Made by a program: the position numbers and the translations under genes
Part shown: piece by piece, positions 1-9,747 of the stretch
Numbering within the stretch: position 1 is the first letter of the stretch
How the letters are laid out: each line of letters starts with the position of its first letter
DNA from: an uncultured Synechococcales cyanobacterium
Lineage (GTDB): Bacteria; Cyanobacteriota; Cyanobacteriia; Thermosynechococcales; Thermosynechococcaceae
Direction of reading: 5' to 3'
DNA: 64,000 bases
Assembly: GCA_902806435.1 (NCBI GenBank)
Contig: CADCWO010000246.1
Coordinates: 1-64,000 of the forward strand
The notes under the pieces: generated by a model
Database searches by the model: none
The model's input: only the letters and a program-made list of their open reading frames with translations
What the model was told of the DNA's origin: nothing

Positions 1-317
1 TGTACGAGCCAAGCGCATCAGTGAGGGAACGGTCTTAACTGTCAAGGCACTTTATGAGTGTAGGAGCAGGGAATAGGTAATTCTGTTTCTTCCAGACATA
101 AGGAGCAGGATTGCTCTTGGGGAGCTTCTGTCACTCTCGGAAGGCCGGAGCTCAGAACGATTGCTACATAAGGGTTGTAAGCTTTGATCTTTTCTGTCAC
201 TTTGGAATTTGACGAATGGGTCCAAAACAGCACTGCATAAGCATTTTAGCTATTTTGCTTTTCCCAATCTGACAGAAGAGGGATAGGAATAGTCACTATG
301 GGAGTTAACCCAGTCGT
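1..317. other. No recognisable gene at the left edge
   Basis: I see no convincing coding region here. A short minus-strand frame at 42-233 has no recognisable motif and no clear ribosome binding site. The stretch lies downstream of the mcdAB-like pair and probably holds its 3' untranslated region, but I find no clear terminator hairpin. Confidence 0.5.
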
Positions 318-863
318 TTAATCAGCCCAACCAATGCCGCCTCTATTAGAAAACATATCGGGCGAGGAATTCGGCTGAATTGTGTGATGAGGTGCTTTGC
401 GCAAAGCAATCTTTTGTGATGGCTTGGGGGCCTTTTCTTGAGTAGTCTTAGCGTTAGTATCTGAGAGTTGGAGGATCACTTTTTTTGCTTGATCTAATTC
501 AGCTTGGAGTTTCGCTACTAAAGTTTTTTGCTCCTCTAAAGCCGACTGTAAATCCTCATTTCGTTGTTGTAGATAGGCTTCTTCACGTTGGGCTTCTTGC
601 ACGACTTCTCTTAACTCAGCCACCGTTATTTCTAACTCGGCCTTGGTTGGACCTGTGCGCTTAGAACGAGAGGGGAGTGCGGGTGAAGATGTAGTAGTAT
701 CAGTTTCTAGCTCGTGAGCAGAGAGGTTCTCTTGAACTGCTTCAATTTCTAAGTCTGGGGCTTGTTCCACTGTCTCTTGCCTCCTTTGAACTGTTTCATT
801 CTCCGCTGCTGGGGCTTTCTGCGCCTCTTCCCTTAATAAGTCCACTAAACGTTTCTTAGCCAT
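318..863 (-). CDS. mcdB: McdB-like partner of a ParA-type ATPase (carboxysome positioning)
   Basis: This 181-residue protein has a charged N-terminus beginning AKKRLVDLLREEAQ and a long glutamine- and glutamate-rich coiled coil at about residues 80-140. It ends in GGIGWAD, with one tryptophan three residues from the end. That layout, next to a ParA-type ATPase, fits the McdB family, which is described as having an invariant tryptophan near the C-terminus and phase-separating on carboxysomes. I chose ATG at 863 over an upstream TTG at 875 because GGAG lies just before it; this ATG overlaps the mcdA stop codon by one base, so translation is probably coupled. The function is inferred from family and context. 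A generic ParB-like or plasmid-type partner is the alternative. Confidence 0.7.
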   Translation of the reverse strand: MAKKRLVDLLREEAQKAPAAENETVQRRQETVEQAPDLEIEAVQENLSAHELETDTTTSSPALPSRSKRTGPTKAELEITVAELREVVQEAQREEAYLQQRNEDLQSALEEQKTLVAKLQAELDQAKKVILQLSDTNAKTTQEKAPKPSQKIALRKAPHHTIQPNSSPDMFSNRGGIGWAD

Positions 864-1513
864 TAATTTCTCCAATCCCGCCGTATTTCGTCCACCACCC
901 GACGGTAGTCCGCCTCAGCCTCTCGGGCGTTTTTCCCCCGCCATTGAGTAATCGGCATGCCCCCCAGTGTAGCTCTTTCGTGCGCCTTGTAAGCACGCAC
1001 AACCGTATTGCAGACCGGAATTTGCAGTTCCACAAGTGTATTTTTAGCCTCTTGGGCTTCACCTAAACTGCGTGGGTCTACCCGCGTCAGCAGTACTCGA
1101 TGAGCCACGCCTATCGGCATCACAGCTTCTTTAATGGTTTCAATCAAAACTGCCAGATCCATCGGTGCTGGCGGTGTGGGCAAAATGAGATAATCAGCTG
1201 CAGGTATCACGGCTGCTAGGGCTTCAGAGCCCAAGGCTGGGGGCGTATCTACTACAATCAACTCATAATTCGTGATTTTTCGCAAACCTTCTAAGAGCCG
1301 GGGGTCCATCTCCTGGGCCAGATCGAAACCCATCCCTTTTTCACTTCGCTCGACCCACCAGGTTGCAGAGCCTTGAGGATCAGCATCAACTAAAAGGACA
1401 TGGTTTTTCTCCGAAAAAGTTGCCGCCAGATTGATGGCTGTAGTAGTCTTACCAACGCCTCCCTTCCCGTTTAACACAGCTAGGATCTTTGTCGGTGGGG
1501 GCGGTGACGTCAC
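863..1513 (-). CDS. mcdA: ParA/MinD-type ATPase, probable McdA (type 2)
   Basis: This 216-residue P-loop ATPase carries the deviant Walker A motif [10 protein letters not shown] near the N-terminus, with the signature lysine. Walker A' is [11 protein letters not shown] and Walker B is IVVDTPP. It is close to ParA in length and has no DNA-binding N-terminal extension, as in McdA. Family members bind the nucleoid as ATP dimers and are displaced by the partner, which spaces cargo. I start it at GTG 1513 because AAGGAG lies seven bases upstream; TTG 1519 would be too close to that site. The next gene overlaps it and encodes the McdB-like partner, which argues for carboxysome positioning rather than chromosome segregation. 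No RuBisCO or carboxysome shell gene is in the window. Confidence 0.72.
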   Translation of the reverse strand: MTSPPPPTKILAVLNGKGGVGKTTTAINLAATFSEKNHVLLVDADPQGSATWWVERSEKGMGFDLAQEMDPRLLEGLRKITNYELIVVDTPPALGSEALAAVIPAADYLILPTPPAPMDLAVLIETIKEAVMPIGVAHRVLLTRVDPRSLGEAQEAKNTLVELQIPVCNTVVRAYKAHERATLGGMPITQWRGKNAREAEADYRRVVDEIRRDWRN

Positions 1514-2028
1514 AGACAATCTCCTTTTAGGGTATGGAAGTTGGCAAGCGTGTAACTCCGCGTTAGCAAGGCTTTTCCTAGAATTGCTTGTCAGTTTGAC
1601 TATAACTCGTTATGAGCGACAGAACTCTAACAGGTTGCTCAATATTTGAGGGGATTATCTATTGGAACCCCCGCAAATGCATACAACCCTTTTTTATGTC
1701 CATGCTTAACACCAAACAAACTGGTGTTAAGTAAAATACCTTGAGTTATTCAAGGTTCTAAAACTGTTCATTGCGCCGTGATGTTGTCTGGTTGCTAGGT
1801 GTTTCTGAGCTTTTTGCTTGTGATAATTGTGCTTTTCTAGCAATTGACCTACAACTGTTGTACAACCTGTGTCTCTTTCGTCTTCCAGCAAATCGGTAAT
1901 TTCGTGCTGGTTCAAGTTCGTCCTTTTCAAGTTGATCCGATGGAGGCCTTGCTGTATGTCTTGTAGTTACCTTGGCGATGATATTTAATCGTCTTCCTAA
2001 GCATTAATAAGCGACGAAGCACCACAGT
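1514..2028. other. Intergenic stretch upstream of mcdA, no supported gene
   Basis: This stretch should hold the mcdA promoter. A minus-strand frame at 1727-1930 encodes 67 residues but lacks a recognisable domain and its end runs into a perfect inverted repeat, so I do not call it a gene. The rest is A+T-rich, with no RNA gene that I can identify. Confidence 0.4.
1705..1731. repeat. Perfect inverted repeat (10-bp arms, 7-base loop)
   Basis: CTTAACACCA at 1705-1714 and TGGTGTTAAG at 1722-1731 are exact inverse complements. Neither strand has a clear U-tract straight after the stem, so a classic terminator is doubtful. It could be an operator or a transcript-end stem. Confidence 0.6.
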
Positions 2029-2343
2029 ATTGCGGATTTATTAAAAAATAACCAAGCATGGGTTGCGCACCAGCAGCAAGCTGACCCAAACTATTTCCAA
2101 GAACTGATAACGGGTCAAACCCCGCCTTATCTTTACATTGGGTGTTCAGACAGCCGCTTGCCCCTGACAACGTTTAAGCAGACTGAACCGGGGGAGATGT
2201 TTGTCCACCGTAATGCTAATCAGGTCTGCTTGACAGATATCAACTTTCTGTCGGTTCTGGAATATGCGATCGCTCACCTACATGTCCAGCACATTCTTGT
2301 CTGTGGTCATTATTACTGGGGTGGTATTCAAGCTTTGGTCTAA
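2029..2343 (+). pseudogene. Decayed beta-carbonic anhydrase
   Basis: The frame reads as the N-terminal half of a beta-carbonic anhydrase of the Can type: LLKNNQAW, then YIGCSDSRLP (zinc cysteine plus the Asp-Arg dyad), GEMFVHRNA, FLSVLEYA and HILVCGHYYWGG. There is no ATG at the expected start, because the frame follows a TAA at 2008 and only ATT at 2029 is available. The second zinc-binding segment should read GHYGCGG, but here the cysteine position is tryptophan. A TAA ends the frame about half way through the usual 200 or more residues. The three faults together make this a pseudogene. It lies upstream of the divergent mcdAB-like pair, so the neighbourhood may once have been devoted to inorganic carbon. 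Confidence 0.85.
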
Positions 2344-2683
2344 TCAAAGACTTAAATGTTTCAACTGAAGCTTGGCAGCTCTACCCCAGCTACCCTTTTA
2401 TATTCAACTAGCTCAGCAAGATGTCCCACAACTTATACCAGGGTTTATGCACCTGACCCGTTGGCATCAAAACGATCAACTGCCTAAGGGTGACGCTCAG
2501 CGGCCGCCAGTATTTCACTCCTAGCCAACAACCTCAATACGGTCAGGTGTAAGCGGTTGTGCTGTCGTTTTGTGCTAAGCACCGCTGGTTTCGACCGACC
2601 GAAGGTCATCGCTGCAACCTCCTCACCCACAACACAGGACGAAGGTTTCTCAGATAAATGGGGCAGAAATAGTCTTTAGACGA
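2344..2683 (+). other. Protein-like relics, no intact gene
   Basis: Two short plus-strand stretches look coding but are broken. One, about 2396-2523, contains QLAQQDVPQLIPGF and then a stop. The other, about 2510-2656, contains YGQV, a stop, then FCAKHRWFRPTEGH. I do not recognise the parent genes. They continue the gene graveyard that begins with the carbonic anhydrase fragment. Confidence 0.35.
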
Positions 2684-3673
2684 TTAGAGTTGAGCAGCTT
2701 TGTTTGGACCTGTCTCTATTAATTGTGGCGCCAAGTTAGCTCGTATAGCACGGAACATCCCGAATCGGCAAAGGCCCGTGCCGAATGCTAGCCGCATCAG
2801 CAGAAGGGTGGGCACTTCTCGCAAAGATTTAATGAAACCAGATATACCAAAACGAACCAATCCCTCAGGCCGAGCCACACCTTGCCAAATGGAATCTAGC
2901 CAACTAGGAAGTGTTTGTTCCGTCCAGTCTGCCGTCATCACAGCCCCCTCAACTAATTCTGTCGCCACCAAAAGCTCGGAAAAACCTTCGATGCTTGAGA
3001 AAGCGGGATGAGACCACTGATCTAGTAGTTGCCGCATTACTGGCTTCTCCCAAAAATTTAGAGGCTTTTGGCGATCATCCCTCTGATTCCAGTCAGCTAC
3101 TACCATCACTCCGCCAGGCTTTAGCACCCTCATCAACTCTTTAGCGAAAATAGCTTTGTCTGGCATATGGGGCCCAGCTTCAATCGACCAAACTACGTCA
3201 AAGCTAGCATCTGGAAAAGAAAGTGCCATAGCATCATCCACAAGGAACTGCACATCAAGTTCTTTAGAAGTTAACTCCTGGGCACGTTTAACTTGTTGGG
3301 GACTGATGGTGATACCTGTGACTGCAAACCCGTAATCTTGTGCCAAAATGCGGCTGCTCCCTCCAGTTCCACAGCCAACATCTAAGACGGTGGTGCCACG
3401 CGGTAATGTATTTAAGCCGCCCCAACGCACCATTTCATGTACAAAGTCAGATTTAGCAGCTATAAAATCTTTCCGTTGCGGCGGTGAACCATAATGGCCC
3501 AAGTGGATATGTTCGCCCCAGTAAAACTCCAAAATACCGTCTTCAGTCCATTGGTCATAGGAATTGGCTACAGAATCCGGTGATTGATAACCGCGAGCAG
3601 TAGCTAGATAGAACGAGATGCCTACTGTCAGTAGCGCCAGGAGAAGTCCAAGCACAGAAAAAACCAAATTCAT
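2684..3673 (-). CDS. 2-methyl-6-phytylbenzoquinol methyltransferase (Sll0418-like)
   Basis: This 329-residue SAM-dependent methyltransferase methylates 2-methyl-6-phytyl- and 2-methyl-6-solanyl-benzoquinol, in tocopherol and plastoquinone synthesis. An N-terminal hydrophobic segment (about residues 2-24) should anchor it to the membrane. Then come ARGYQSPDSVANSYDQWTED, the SAM-binding motif VLDVGCGTGGSS, and DASFDVVWS. The sequence follows Synechocystis Sll0418 as I remember it almost block for block, including YWGEHIHLGHYG, GPHMPDKAIFAKEL and NFWEKPVMRQLLDQW. The length is normal for the family. It is not the gamma-tocopherol methyltransferase, which lacks this N-terminal arrangement. It appears to be transcribed alone. 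Confidence 0.9.
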   Translation of the reverse strand: MNLVFSVLGLLLALLTVGISFYLATARGYQSPDSVANSYDQWTEDGILEFYWGEHIHLGHYGSPPQRKDFIAAKSDFVHEMVRWGGLNTLPRGTTVLDVGCGTGGSSRILAQDYGFAVTGITISPQQVKRAQELTSKELDVQFLVDDAMALSFPDASFDVVWSIEAGPHMPDKAIFAKELMRVLKPGGVMVVADWNQRDDRQKPLNFWEKPVMRQLLDQWSHPAFSSIEGFSELLVATELVEGAVMTADWTEQTLPSWLDSIWQGVARPEGLVRFGISGFIKSLREVPTLLLMRLAFGTGLCRFGMFRAIRANLAPQLIETGPNKAAQL

Positions 3674-3836
3674 TGAGATAAGGCCTTAATATTTTTTACA
3701 GTTTTTCCCATTACTGTACTGCAAGCTTCAGTTTGTTCAGGAGAGTGCGGTCCAACCGAATACTGAGTCACAGTATCCATTACAAACCGCTTCTGTCTCA
3801 CGTATCAGTTAGCGATCGCTCAGTAGGCTGAGAAAC

Positions 3837-4106
3837 TTAAAGCGCTTGAATCCACTCATAAACGTTGTATTCAGTCCAAATCCCGTTTTGCCAGTAAGGG
3901 TCTGCCTCAACTAATTGACGCACGGCTGATTCACTCGCTGCTTCGTAGAGGCCAAACACTTTAGTCAAGTCTTTGGTGGGGCCGATGGTGACTAACGTAC
4001 CGGCAGCTTTTTGGGTAGCTAATCCATCAAGATGAGCTTGGCGGTAGGGAGCTCGTTTTTCCACAACATGATCACAATAGCTTCCCCACATGACGTACTT
4101 GGGCAT
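3837..4106 (-). CDS. YciI family protein
   Basis: This small 89-residue protein is one YciI-like alpha/beta ferredoxin-type domain. It shows the expected start (PKYVMWGSYCDH), the RAPYRQAHLDGL segment with the conserved histidine, then GTLVTIGPTKD and a C-terminal aromatic stretch (YWQNGIWTEYNVYEWI). YciI relatives are small dimers whose substrates are mostly unknown. Cyanobacterial homologues are usually annotated only by domain. It is divergent from the DUF4385 gene, with less than 100 bp between them. Confidence 0.75.
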   Translation of the reverse strand: MPKYVMWGSYCDHVVEKRAPYRQAHLDGLATQKAAGTLVTIGPTKDLTKVFGLYEAASESAVRQLVEADPYWQNGIWTEYNVYEWIQAL

Positions 4107-4189
4107 CGTTTAGTATTCCTGGCACTAATTATTCAGTCTATGCTTTATTGGAAGCTGGGAACTACTGCTTCAGCCCAGCGATCGCGCCT

Positions 4190-4687
4190 GTGAAATTTGA
4201 TTACACCCGAGACTTCAAAACGCTTGACTTTCGAGCGCACTCTGAACTCTACCAAATTGGTGTGGGTGAGCAAGGTGTGTTGATGGTTGAACCTTATAAA
4301 AGTGAGGTCTTGCCCCACTGGCGGTTCAAGACCCCTGAAATCGCTAGAGAATCAGCAGAGGCAATCTATGCCATGTTTTTGCACTACAAAACGGAAGGTG
4401 ATTTTGTAGGCATGGATATGGCCCGGAAGTTCCTGCAAATGGGATATACACGCTCTCGGCGCTATGCCAATCACAAAAGCGGCAGAAAATATGCAAAGGA
4501 TGATCGTACGCTGCTGCCCTACCAAGTGGATGAGCAAAAAGCGGAATCTGCGGCCATCTTTAAGGAGAAATGGCAGCAGGCAAAATCAGACCAGGAATAC
4601 TTGCGGTTGAAGCAGCGCCACCAGCAACTATTTGATCCTCCAGAGAAGCGGAAGAGAGCTTACCCACCAAAGTCAAGTTCGAACTGA
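4190..4687 (+). CDS. DUF4385 family protein
   Basis: This soluble protein of about 165 residues opens KFDYTRDFKTLDFR and has the conserved core GVGEQGVLMVEPYKSEVLPHW, then FKTPEIA, DFVGMDMARKFLQMGYTRSRRYANHKSG. These are the hallmarks of DUF4385, a family of unknown function. An in-frame TTG at 4148 would add 14 residues, but I prefer GTG 4190 because family members begin at the KFDY segment and the extra residues (EAGNYCFSP) do not look conserved. A HIP1 octamer lies directly upstream of this start. The C-terminus is lysine- and proline-rich. Confidence 0.7.
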   Translation: MKFDYTRDFKTLDFRAHSELYQIGVGEQGVLMVEPYKSEVLPHWRFKTPEIARESAEAIYAMFLHYKTEGDFVGMDMARKFLQMGYTRSRRYANHKSGRKYAKDDRTLLPYQVDEQKAESAAIFKEKWQQAKSDQEYLRLKQRHQQLFDPPEKRKRAYPPKSSSN

Positions 4688-4695
4688 GTAGGCAC

Positions 4696-7125
4696 TCAAC
4701 TTCTGAGGCTGACACTGAGTTTCTCTTCCAACACCTGTCGTACTTTTTGGTGAGCCGGTTCTACCTCGTCATCGGTGAGGGTGCGATCGCTGGTGCGGTA
4801 GACAAGCCGGAAGGCTAGACTACGCTGCCCCTCTGGAACGTTCTCCCCACGATACTGATCAAACAGTTCTACAGATTCTAGTAGCGAACCAGCCGCTTTT
4901 TGGATCACCCGTTCAATCTCAGCAACAGAAACCTTGGCCGGGGCAAAGAAAGCAATATCGCGATCGCTAGCCGGGTAGGTTGAGTAGGGCTGGAAAACCG
5001 CCTGCGTCTCTTGGCGTTGAGCAAGTTGATCTAAAGCCACATCCAGATTTAGTTCAAAGGCATACACTTCAGTTGGTAACCCCCGCTCATGGCGCAACTG
5101 GGGGTGCAACTGGCCAAAGACACCCAACCGTGTACCCTGAATCCATAAAGAAGCGGTACGTCCAGGATGCAAGCGCCCATCACGGCGATCCGGTTGATAC
5201 TCTACACAAAGGCCAAGGCGCTCAAAAACAGACTCCAGGATGCCTTTGGCTTCAAACCAATTCAGGGGCTGCTCTTTAGCACTGCCTCGCAACCACTTTC
5301 CTTGCACCGGATCACCACCAAGCACTCCGGCGATCGCATCTGATTCATTGTGACTGTCCTCATCTTGCCAGAACACGCGGCCAATCTCAAACCCGTTCAA
5401 GACACTATTACCCTGCTCTAGGTTGTACTCACAGGCGTCGATCAGCCCAGACAGCAGATCCGTACGCAGCGCTGAGTATTCTGCAAATAAAGGATTGATG
5501 ATCACAACTTGTCTTTCGCTGCCTGGCTTCACTAAGGAGTAATGCACCAGTTCAGTTAGCCCGGCAGCCCGGAAGGCTTCCCGCAGTTGGCGAATTAAAA
5601 CCTGATCCAATGAAAGCTGCCCTACTTCCGTTTTGGCCGGTAGTGTATCAGAGAAATTGTTGTAGCCATATAGCCGAGCAATTTCTTCAATCAGATCAAT
5701 CTCACGCTCAATATCCCGGTAACGGTGGGGAGGGATGCTGACCATCCAAACATGATTAGCGGCAGTGGAGACAATCGTAAAGCCTAGGACCCGTAGAATC
5801 CGCTCAACTTCTTCTGGATGGAGTTCGTCTTGATCAGTGTCCGACTCAACGGGACCTAACACCTGATTGATTCGGTCTAGCCGCAATTCAATGGAGCGTT
5901 TGACATCCGTACGATGGTCAACTACCTGCTGGCTAACGCTAACCCCTCCGGCTAACTCGCTAATTAACTGCAGGGCATGGCGACAAGCAATCTCTAGTTC
6001 CGTATCGTTCACCCCACGTTCGTACCGCGCTGACGCTTCCGTGCGTAGGCCTTGGCTACGAGCGGAGCGGCGAATAGTAGTGGGGTTAAATACTGCTGCC
6101 TCTAAAACTAAGCGATGACTGTCAGCGTGGACTTCCGTTGCTTGCCCTCCCATCACCCCGCCCAGGGCTACAGGTTGGTTGTTTGCTGTGATCAACAGCG
6201 TCTGCTCTTGAAGGAGACGCTGTTGGCTGTCTAGAGTAACTAAGGTTTCTCCTGGCTCTGCAAAGCGCACTCCAATCGTTAGGGAGTCACCACCCGCTAT
6301 ACTTTTTAATCGCTCCCAATCAAAGGCATGTAGAGGCTGGCCCCATTGCAGCAAGATGTAGTTGGTAATATCTACGACATTGTTAATTGAGCGGGTGCCC
6401 GCTGCTTCTAGACGCCGTTGTAGCCACTGGGGAGAGGGACCAATCGTAACACCCTCAATCGCTGTGCCGATATAGGCAGGACAGGCTTTTGTTTCAGAAA
6501 CAGCGATCGCAAACCCTTGATCCGCAGCCACAATCTGGGCTTCTGGTATTGATGGTAATTTAAGGGGTGCTCCCGTCAATGCCGCAACTTCGCGGGCAAT
6601 CCCAACCATGCTTAGCGCATCTGCCCGGTTTGCTGTAGAAGTTAAATCTAGGATCACATCGTCTAGACCGAGCAATGGCCGCACATCACTACCGATCGCC
6701 GGTTCTAGTTCAAAACTGTGGATACCACTAGATTCCTTAGCTAAGCCCAACTCAGCTAGCGAACAAATCATTCCCTCTGAAACAACTCCCCTTAGCTTTG
6801 AGGAGCGAATTTTCAGCTTCACATGGGGCAAGTAAGTGCCTACCGTTGCCACGGGGACATAAAGCCCGGATTGGACATTGGCAGCGCCACAGACAATATT
6901 CAACGGTTCACTCGTTCCAGTGTTGACTCGGCAAACTCGAAGCTTGTCTGCATTGGGATGGGGTTCACACTGGAGAACTTTGCCTACAACTACTCCCTCT
7001 GCCCAAGCCCGGCGATCCTCAATCGCCTCTACCTCAAACCCAGCCATTGTTAGCGCTTCCGCTAACGCTTCCGGGTCCATGTCAAAGTCCACCAGTTCCC
7101 GCAGCCAATTGAGAGAGATCCGCAT
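4696..7125 (-). CDS. pheT: Phenylalanyl-tRNA synthetase beta subunit
   Basis: This 809-residue protein is the beta subunit of the heterotetrameric enzyme that charges tRNA-Phe. The N-terminus [15 protein letters not shown] is followed by the EMAP-type tRNA-binding domain (about residues 40-150, [14 protein letters not shown]). Then come the B3/B4 editing region (about 210-380, [14 protein letters not shown]), the B5 domain, a catalytic-like module starting at about residue 465, and the ferredoxin-like anticodon-binding domain at the end ([16 protein letters not shown]). The length is normal for the family. pheS is not adjacent, as is common in cyanobacteria. The ATG is well placed at the family start. 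Confidence 0.97.
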   Translation of the reverse strand: MRISLNWLRELVDFDMDPEALAEALTMAGFEVEAIEDRRAWAEGVVVGKVLQCEPHPNADKLRVCRVNTGTSEPLNIVCGAANVQSGLYVPVATVGTYLPHVKLKIRSSKLRGVVSEGMICSLAELGLAKESSGIHSFELEPAIGSDVRPLLGLDDVILDLTSTANRADALSMVGIAREVAALTGAPLKLPSIPEAQIVAADQGFAIAVSETKACPAYIGTAIEGVTIGPSPQWLQRRLEAAGTRSINNVVDITNYILLQWGQPLHAFDWERLKSIAGGDSLTIGVRFAEPGETLVTLDSQQRLLQEQTLLITANNQPVALGGVMGGQATEVHADSHRLVLEAAVFNPTTIRRSARSQGLRTEASARYERGVNDTELEIACRHALQLISELAGGVSVSQQVVDHRTDVKRSIELRLDRINQVLGPVESDTDQDELHPEEVERILRVLGFTIVSTAANHVWMVSIPPHRYRDIEREIDLIEEIARLYGYNNFSDTLPAKTEVGQLSLDQVLIRQLREAFRAAGLTELVHYSLVKPGSERQVVIINPLFAEYSALRTDLLSGLIDACEYNLEQGNSVLNGFEIGRVFWQDEDSHNESDAIAGVLGGDPVQGKWLRGSAKEQPLNWFEAKGILESVFERLGLCVEYQPDRRDGRLHPGRTASLWIQGTRLGVFGQLHPQLRHERGLPTEVYAFELNLDVALDQLAQRQETQAVFQPYSTYPASDRDIAFFAPAKVSVAEIERVIQKAAGSLLESVELFDQYRGENVPEGQRSLAFRLVYRTSDRTLTDDEVEPAHQKVRQVLEEKLSVSLRS

Positions 7126-7247
7126 GCTTCGTTTCTATACAAAAGCTTTTTGACCAGAGCCTGTAACTGCTCAGGTCAACTACAATGACTCATCCTAACA
7201 AATGCCTGCCACCTCAAGCGCTGGGTGGCAGCTTCAAAGTATTACGT

Positions 7248-8042
7248 TTAGATCCCAGAACCATCGAGAAATTGCTGTACAACCTTGTCACGTAAGCGAC
7301 AACTTTGATAGTCACTGACAGCAGGTACCGGCACCCCAGCTTCAACGGATGATTGCTTAAGCCGCGATGAAGTTAGACTTCCGGCCAGAGCCGAGTTGAT
7401 AGCAGTGTTTGTTTGCTCAAGCCCTTGGAGCCTCTGCTCTAAGGTTTCAATGCGATCAACTAAGATCCGAATCACTTCTGCTTCAGCATCTGGAAGTCGA
7501 CCGTGCTCAAGGGGGTCAACCTTTTCACCATTGCGGTAGACAATCCGGCCTGGTACTCCTACAACTGTGCAGTCTGAGGGTACATCCCGGAGTACCACTG
7601 AGCCAGCTCCAATTCGAACATTGCTGCCGATTTCAATATTGCCTAAAATTTTTGCACCTGCACCAACGACAACATTGGCACCGAGTGTTGGGTGGCGTTT
7701 ACCAGTTTCTTTACCAGTACCACCCAGGGTTACACCTTGGTAGATCAGGCTATAGTCACCGACAACTGCCGTTTCACCAATCACGACGCCCATGCCATGG
7801 TCAATAAACACTCCCCTGCCGATCGCAGCGCCAGGATGAATCTCTATTCCCGTAATAAATCGCGTGATGTGAGAGATCAATCGCGGCACCAAGGGAATGT
7901 TCAGTTTGTACAGTCGATGCGCAAACCGATGAAATGCTAGTGCCTGCAAACCAGGGTAGCAAAGCAGAACCTCTAGCCAGTTACGAGCGGCAGGGTCACG
8001 TTCAAAAATAATCTGGAAGTCGGTCTTGAGAGTAGTGAGCAC
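7248..8042 (-). CDS. cysE: Serine O-acetyltransferase
   Basis: This enzyme transfers acetyl from acetyl-CoA to serine, the committed step of cysteine synthesis. The N-terminal helical part ([32 protein letters not shown]) precedes a left-handed beta-helix of hexapeptide repeats with the catalytic segment [18 protein letters not shown] and VTLGGTG. I prefer GTG 8042, reading LTTLKTDF, because it matches the family start; the frame stays open to 8072 but those ten residues look unrelated. After the beta-helix there is an extra tail of about 80 residues with a short heptad stretch ([16 protein letters not shown]), longer than in the shortest homologues. It is divergent from the antiporter gene. 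Confidence 0.93.
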   Translation of the reverse strand: MLTTLKTDFQIIFERDPAARNWLEVLLCYPGLQALAFHRFAHRLYKLNIPLVPRLISHITRFITGIEIHPGAAIGRGVFIDHGMGVVIGETAVVGDYSLIYQGVTLGGTGKETGKRHPTLGANVVVGAGAKILGNIEIGSNVRIGAGSVVLRDVPSDCTVVGVPGRIVYRNGEKVDPLEHGRLPDAEAEVIRILVDRIETLEQRLQGLEQTNTAINSALAGSLTSSRLKQSSVEAGVPVPAVSDYQSCRLRDKVVQQFLDGSGI

Positions 8043-8288
8043 AACAATGTCACCCAAGGCGAGACAAACCACTTACTATCCTAATTCAAACCGGGATGAC
8101 CTATCTTTACTTTGGTCAATTTTGCCACCAATCATTGGCAGCCTATCCATTTGTAAACTTGTCTACTTTTATCGTTCGAAACAATACAGCAAAACTCATC
8201 TAAAGCTGCTATGGAAATCTGCCGCAAGAGGAGTAGACACAAGGCATAAGCAGAGTAGACTCACAGGGCAATCTCGTACAACTTTTCC

Positions 8289-9542
8289 ATGGATCTCTAT
8301 ATCCTCAACCTACTGGTATTGGGCCTGCTGTTACTTTTTGTCACTTTGGGCTCCGGTTGGATTTCCCGTCTGCCCCTTTCCGATGCCTTAATTTACTTGG
8401 TGGTTGGGGTTGCTTTAGGTCCGCTCGGACTTAACTTGCTGCAATTGAAGCCAGATGCCGAGTTACTAAAGCGGTTAACCGAGTTTGTGGTGATTGTCTC
8501 TATATTTGGCTGCGGTTTAAGGCTAAATTTGCCGTTCCAGCTATGGGCCTGGAATTCAACGGCACGATTGATTGGCTTTCTGATGCCCATCTCAATTTTT
8601 GCGATCGCTGCGGTGGGTCACTGGCTCTTAGGGCTTAGTTGGGCAATTGCTGTCCTGTTGGGCGCAATTTTGGCACCCACTGATCCGGTACTAGCTTCAG
8701 AAGTGCAGGTTGAGGATGTTGACGAGGAGGATGAGCTGCGATTTGGCCTGACCTCTGAAGGGGGCCTGAATGATGCACTTGCCTTCCCCTTTGTTTATTT
8801 CGGGTTGCACTGGCTGAAGGATGATAACTGGCAGAATTGGTTTCGTCAGTGGGTAGCTGTTGACCTGCTCTGGGCGATCGCCGCTGGTATTGTTATGGGC
8901 GTTATTGTCGCTAAAGCCGTGATCCGGCTGGATGGTTACCTCCAAAAGTACCGACCTGTAGAAGAAGAAAGAGAAGATTTCGTTGCCCTGAGCACAATTT
9001 TGCTAACTTATGCCCTGACTGAGCTGGTGAACGGTTATGGGTTTTTGGCCGTTTTTGTGGCCGGAGTTGTTGTGCAGCGAGGGTACCACCGAGAGAAACG
9101 GCTATCCCAACTGGTCTTTACCGAGCAAATCGAAAACCTGCTAGAAGTCCTGGCTATTTTGCTGCTAGGTTCTCTGTTGCTAGTGCGGCCGATCTTAGAG
9201 TTTGGGGGTGCTGCCCTACTAGTCGCTGGATTGTTGATCTTTGTCATCAGGCCGGTTGGAACTTGGATTAGTACAATCGGCGCTGGCTATCCGGCCGGAA
9301 AGCGGTGGCTAATTGGCTGGTTCGGGGTACGAGGGGTTGGTTCTCTTTACTACTTGTTCTATGCCTTGGGAGAAGGATTGGAGAAGACTGGCGATCAAGA
9401 CCGAATTATCTGGATCACTTTTCTGACCATTGTTGCTTCTATGATTCTGCATGGCACCAGTGCTACCCCTCTCATGAAGTGGTACGAGCAGAAATTTAGG
9501 GGCAGAAAAAAATTGGATGAGCCTGCTGTTGATGAGAGCTAG
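8289..9542 (+). CDS. Cation/proton antiporter, CPA1 (NhaP-like) family
   Basis: This 417-residue integral membrane protein has about 11-12 hydrophobic segments and the Na+/H+ exchanger fold. The CPA1 hallmark PTDPVLASE sits at about residues 127-135, followed by the conserved loop EGGLNDALAFPF, the equivalent of the ion-binding ND motif. It should exchange Na+ or K+ for H+ across the plasma or thylakoid membrane. It ends soon after the transmembrane core, so it lacks the long C-terminal regulatory domain of plant SOS1 types. Ion preference cannot be read from the sequence. Confidence 0.88.
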   Translation: MDLYILNLLVLGLLLLFVTLGSGWISRLPLSDALIYLVVGVALGPLGLNLLQLKPDAELLKRLTEFVVIVSIFGCGLRLNLPFQLWAWNSTARLIGFLMPISIFAIAAVGHWLLGLSWAIAVLLGAILAPTDPVLASEVQVEDVDEEDELRFGLTSEGGLNDALAFPFVYFGLHWLKDDNWQNWFRQWVAVDLLWAIAAGIVMGVIVAKAVIRLDGYLQKYRPVEEEREDFVALSTILLTYALTELVNGYGFLAVFVAGVVVQRGYHREKRLSQLVFTEQIENLLEVLAILLLGSLLLVRPILEFGGAALLVAGLLIFVIRPVGTWISTIGAGYPAGKRWLIGWFGVRGVGSLYYLFYALGEGLEKTGDQDRIIWITFLTIVASMILHGTSATPLMKWYEQKFRGRKKLDEPAVDES

Positions 9543-9747
9543 GGCTATGGTAGGTGCTGCGTGTGCTCTGTAACCCGCTGAAGCTCGAGCTCGATCTGCA
9601 AGGAGTCTAAGACTACCCATCTGCTGCTTTTTAAGAACAACTACTTAATTTGTCAAAATCAATCGTGAGATGGATAAATTCCTCAAATTGCTGTGACACC
9701 TTCAAAGAAGAGAAAGTTTTAACTTCTATTAAGAGGAGAATATAGTA

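Noticed and set aside
42-233. A 63-residue minus-strand frame
   Set aside because: No domain, no ribosome binding site of note and unusual composition; no support for coding.
1727-1930. A 67-residue minus-strand reading frame with faint resemblance to ribosomal protein S15 (ERDTG, then charged helices)
   Set aside because: The similarity is limited to DTG and general charge; key S15 residues and length are absent. No clear ribosome binding site was seen and the end lies in a hairpin. Not called as a gene.
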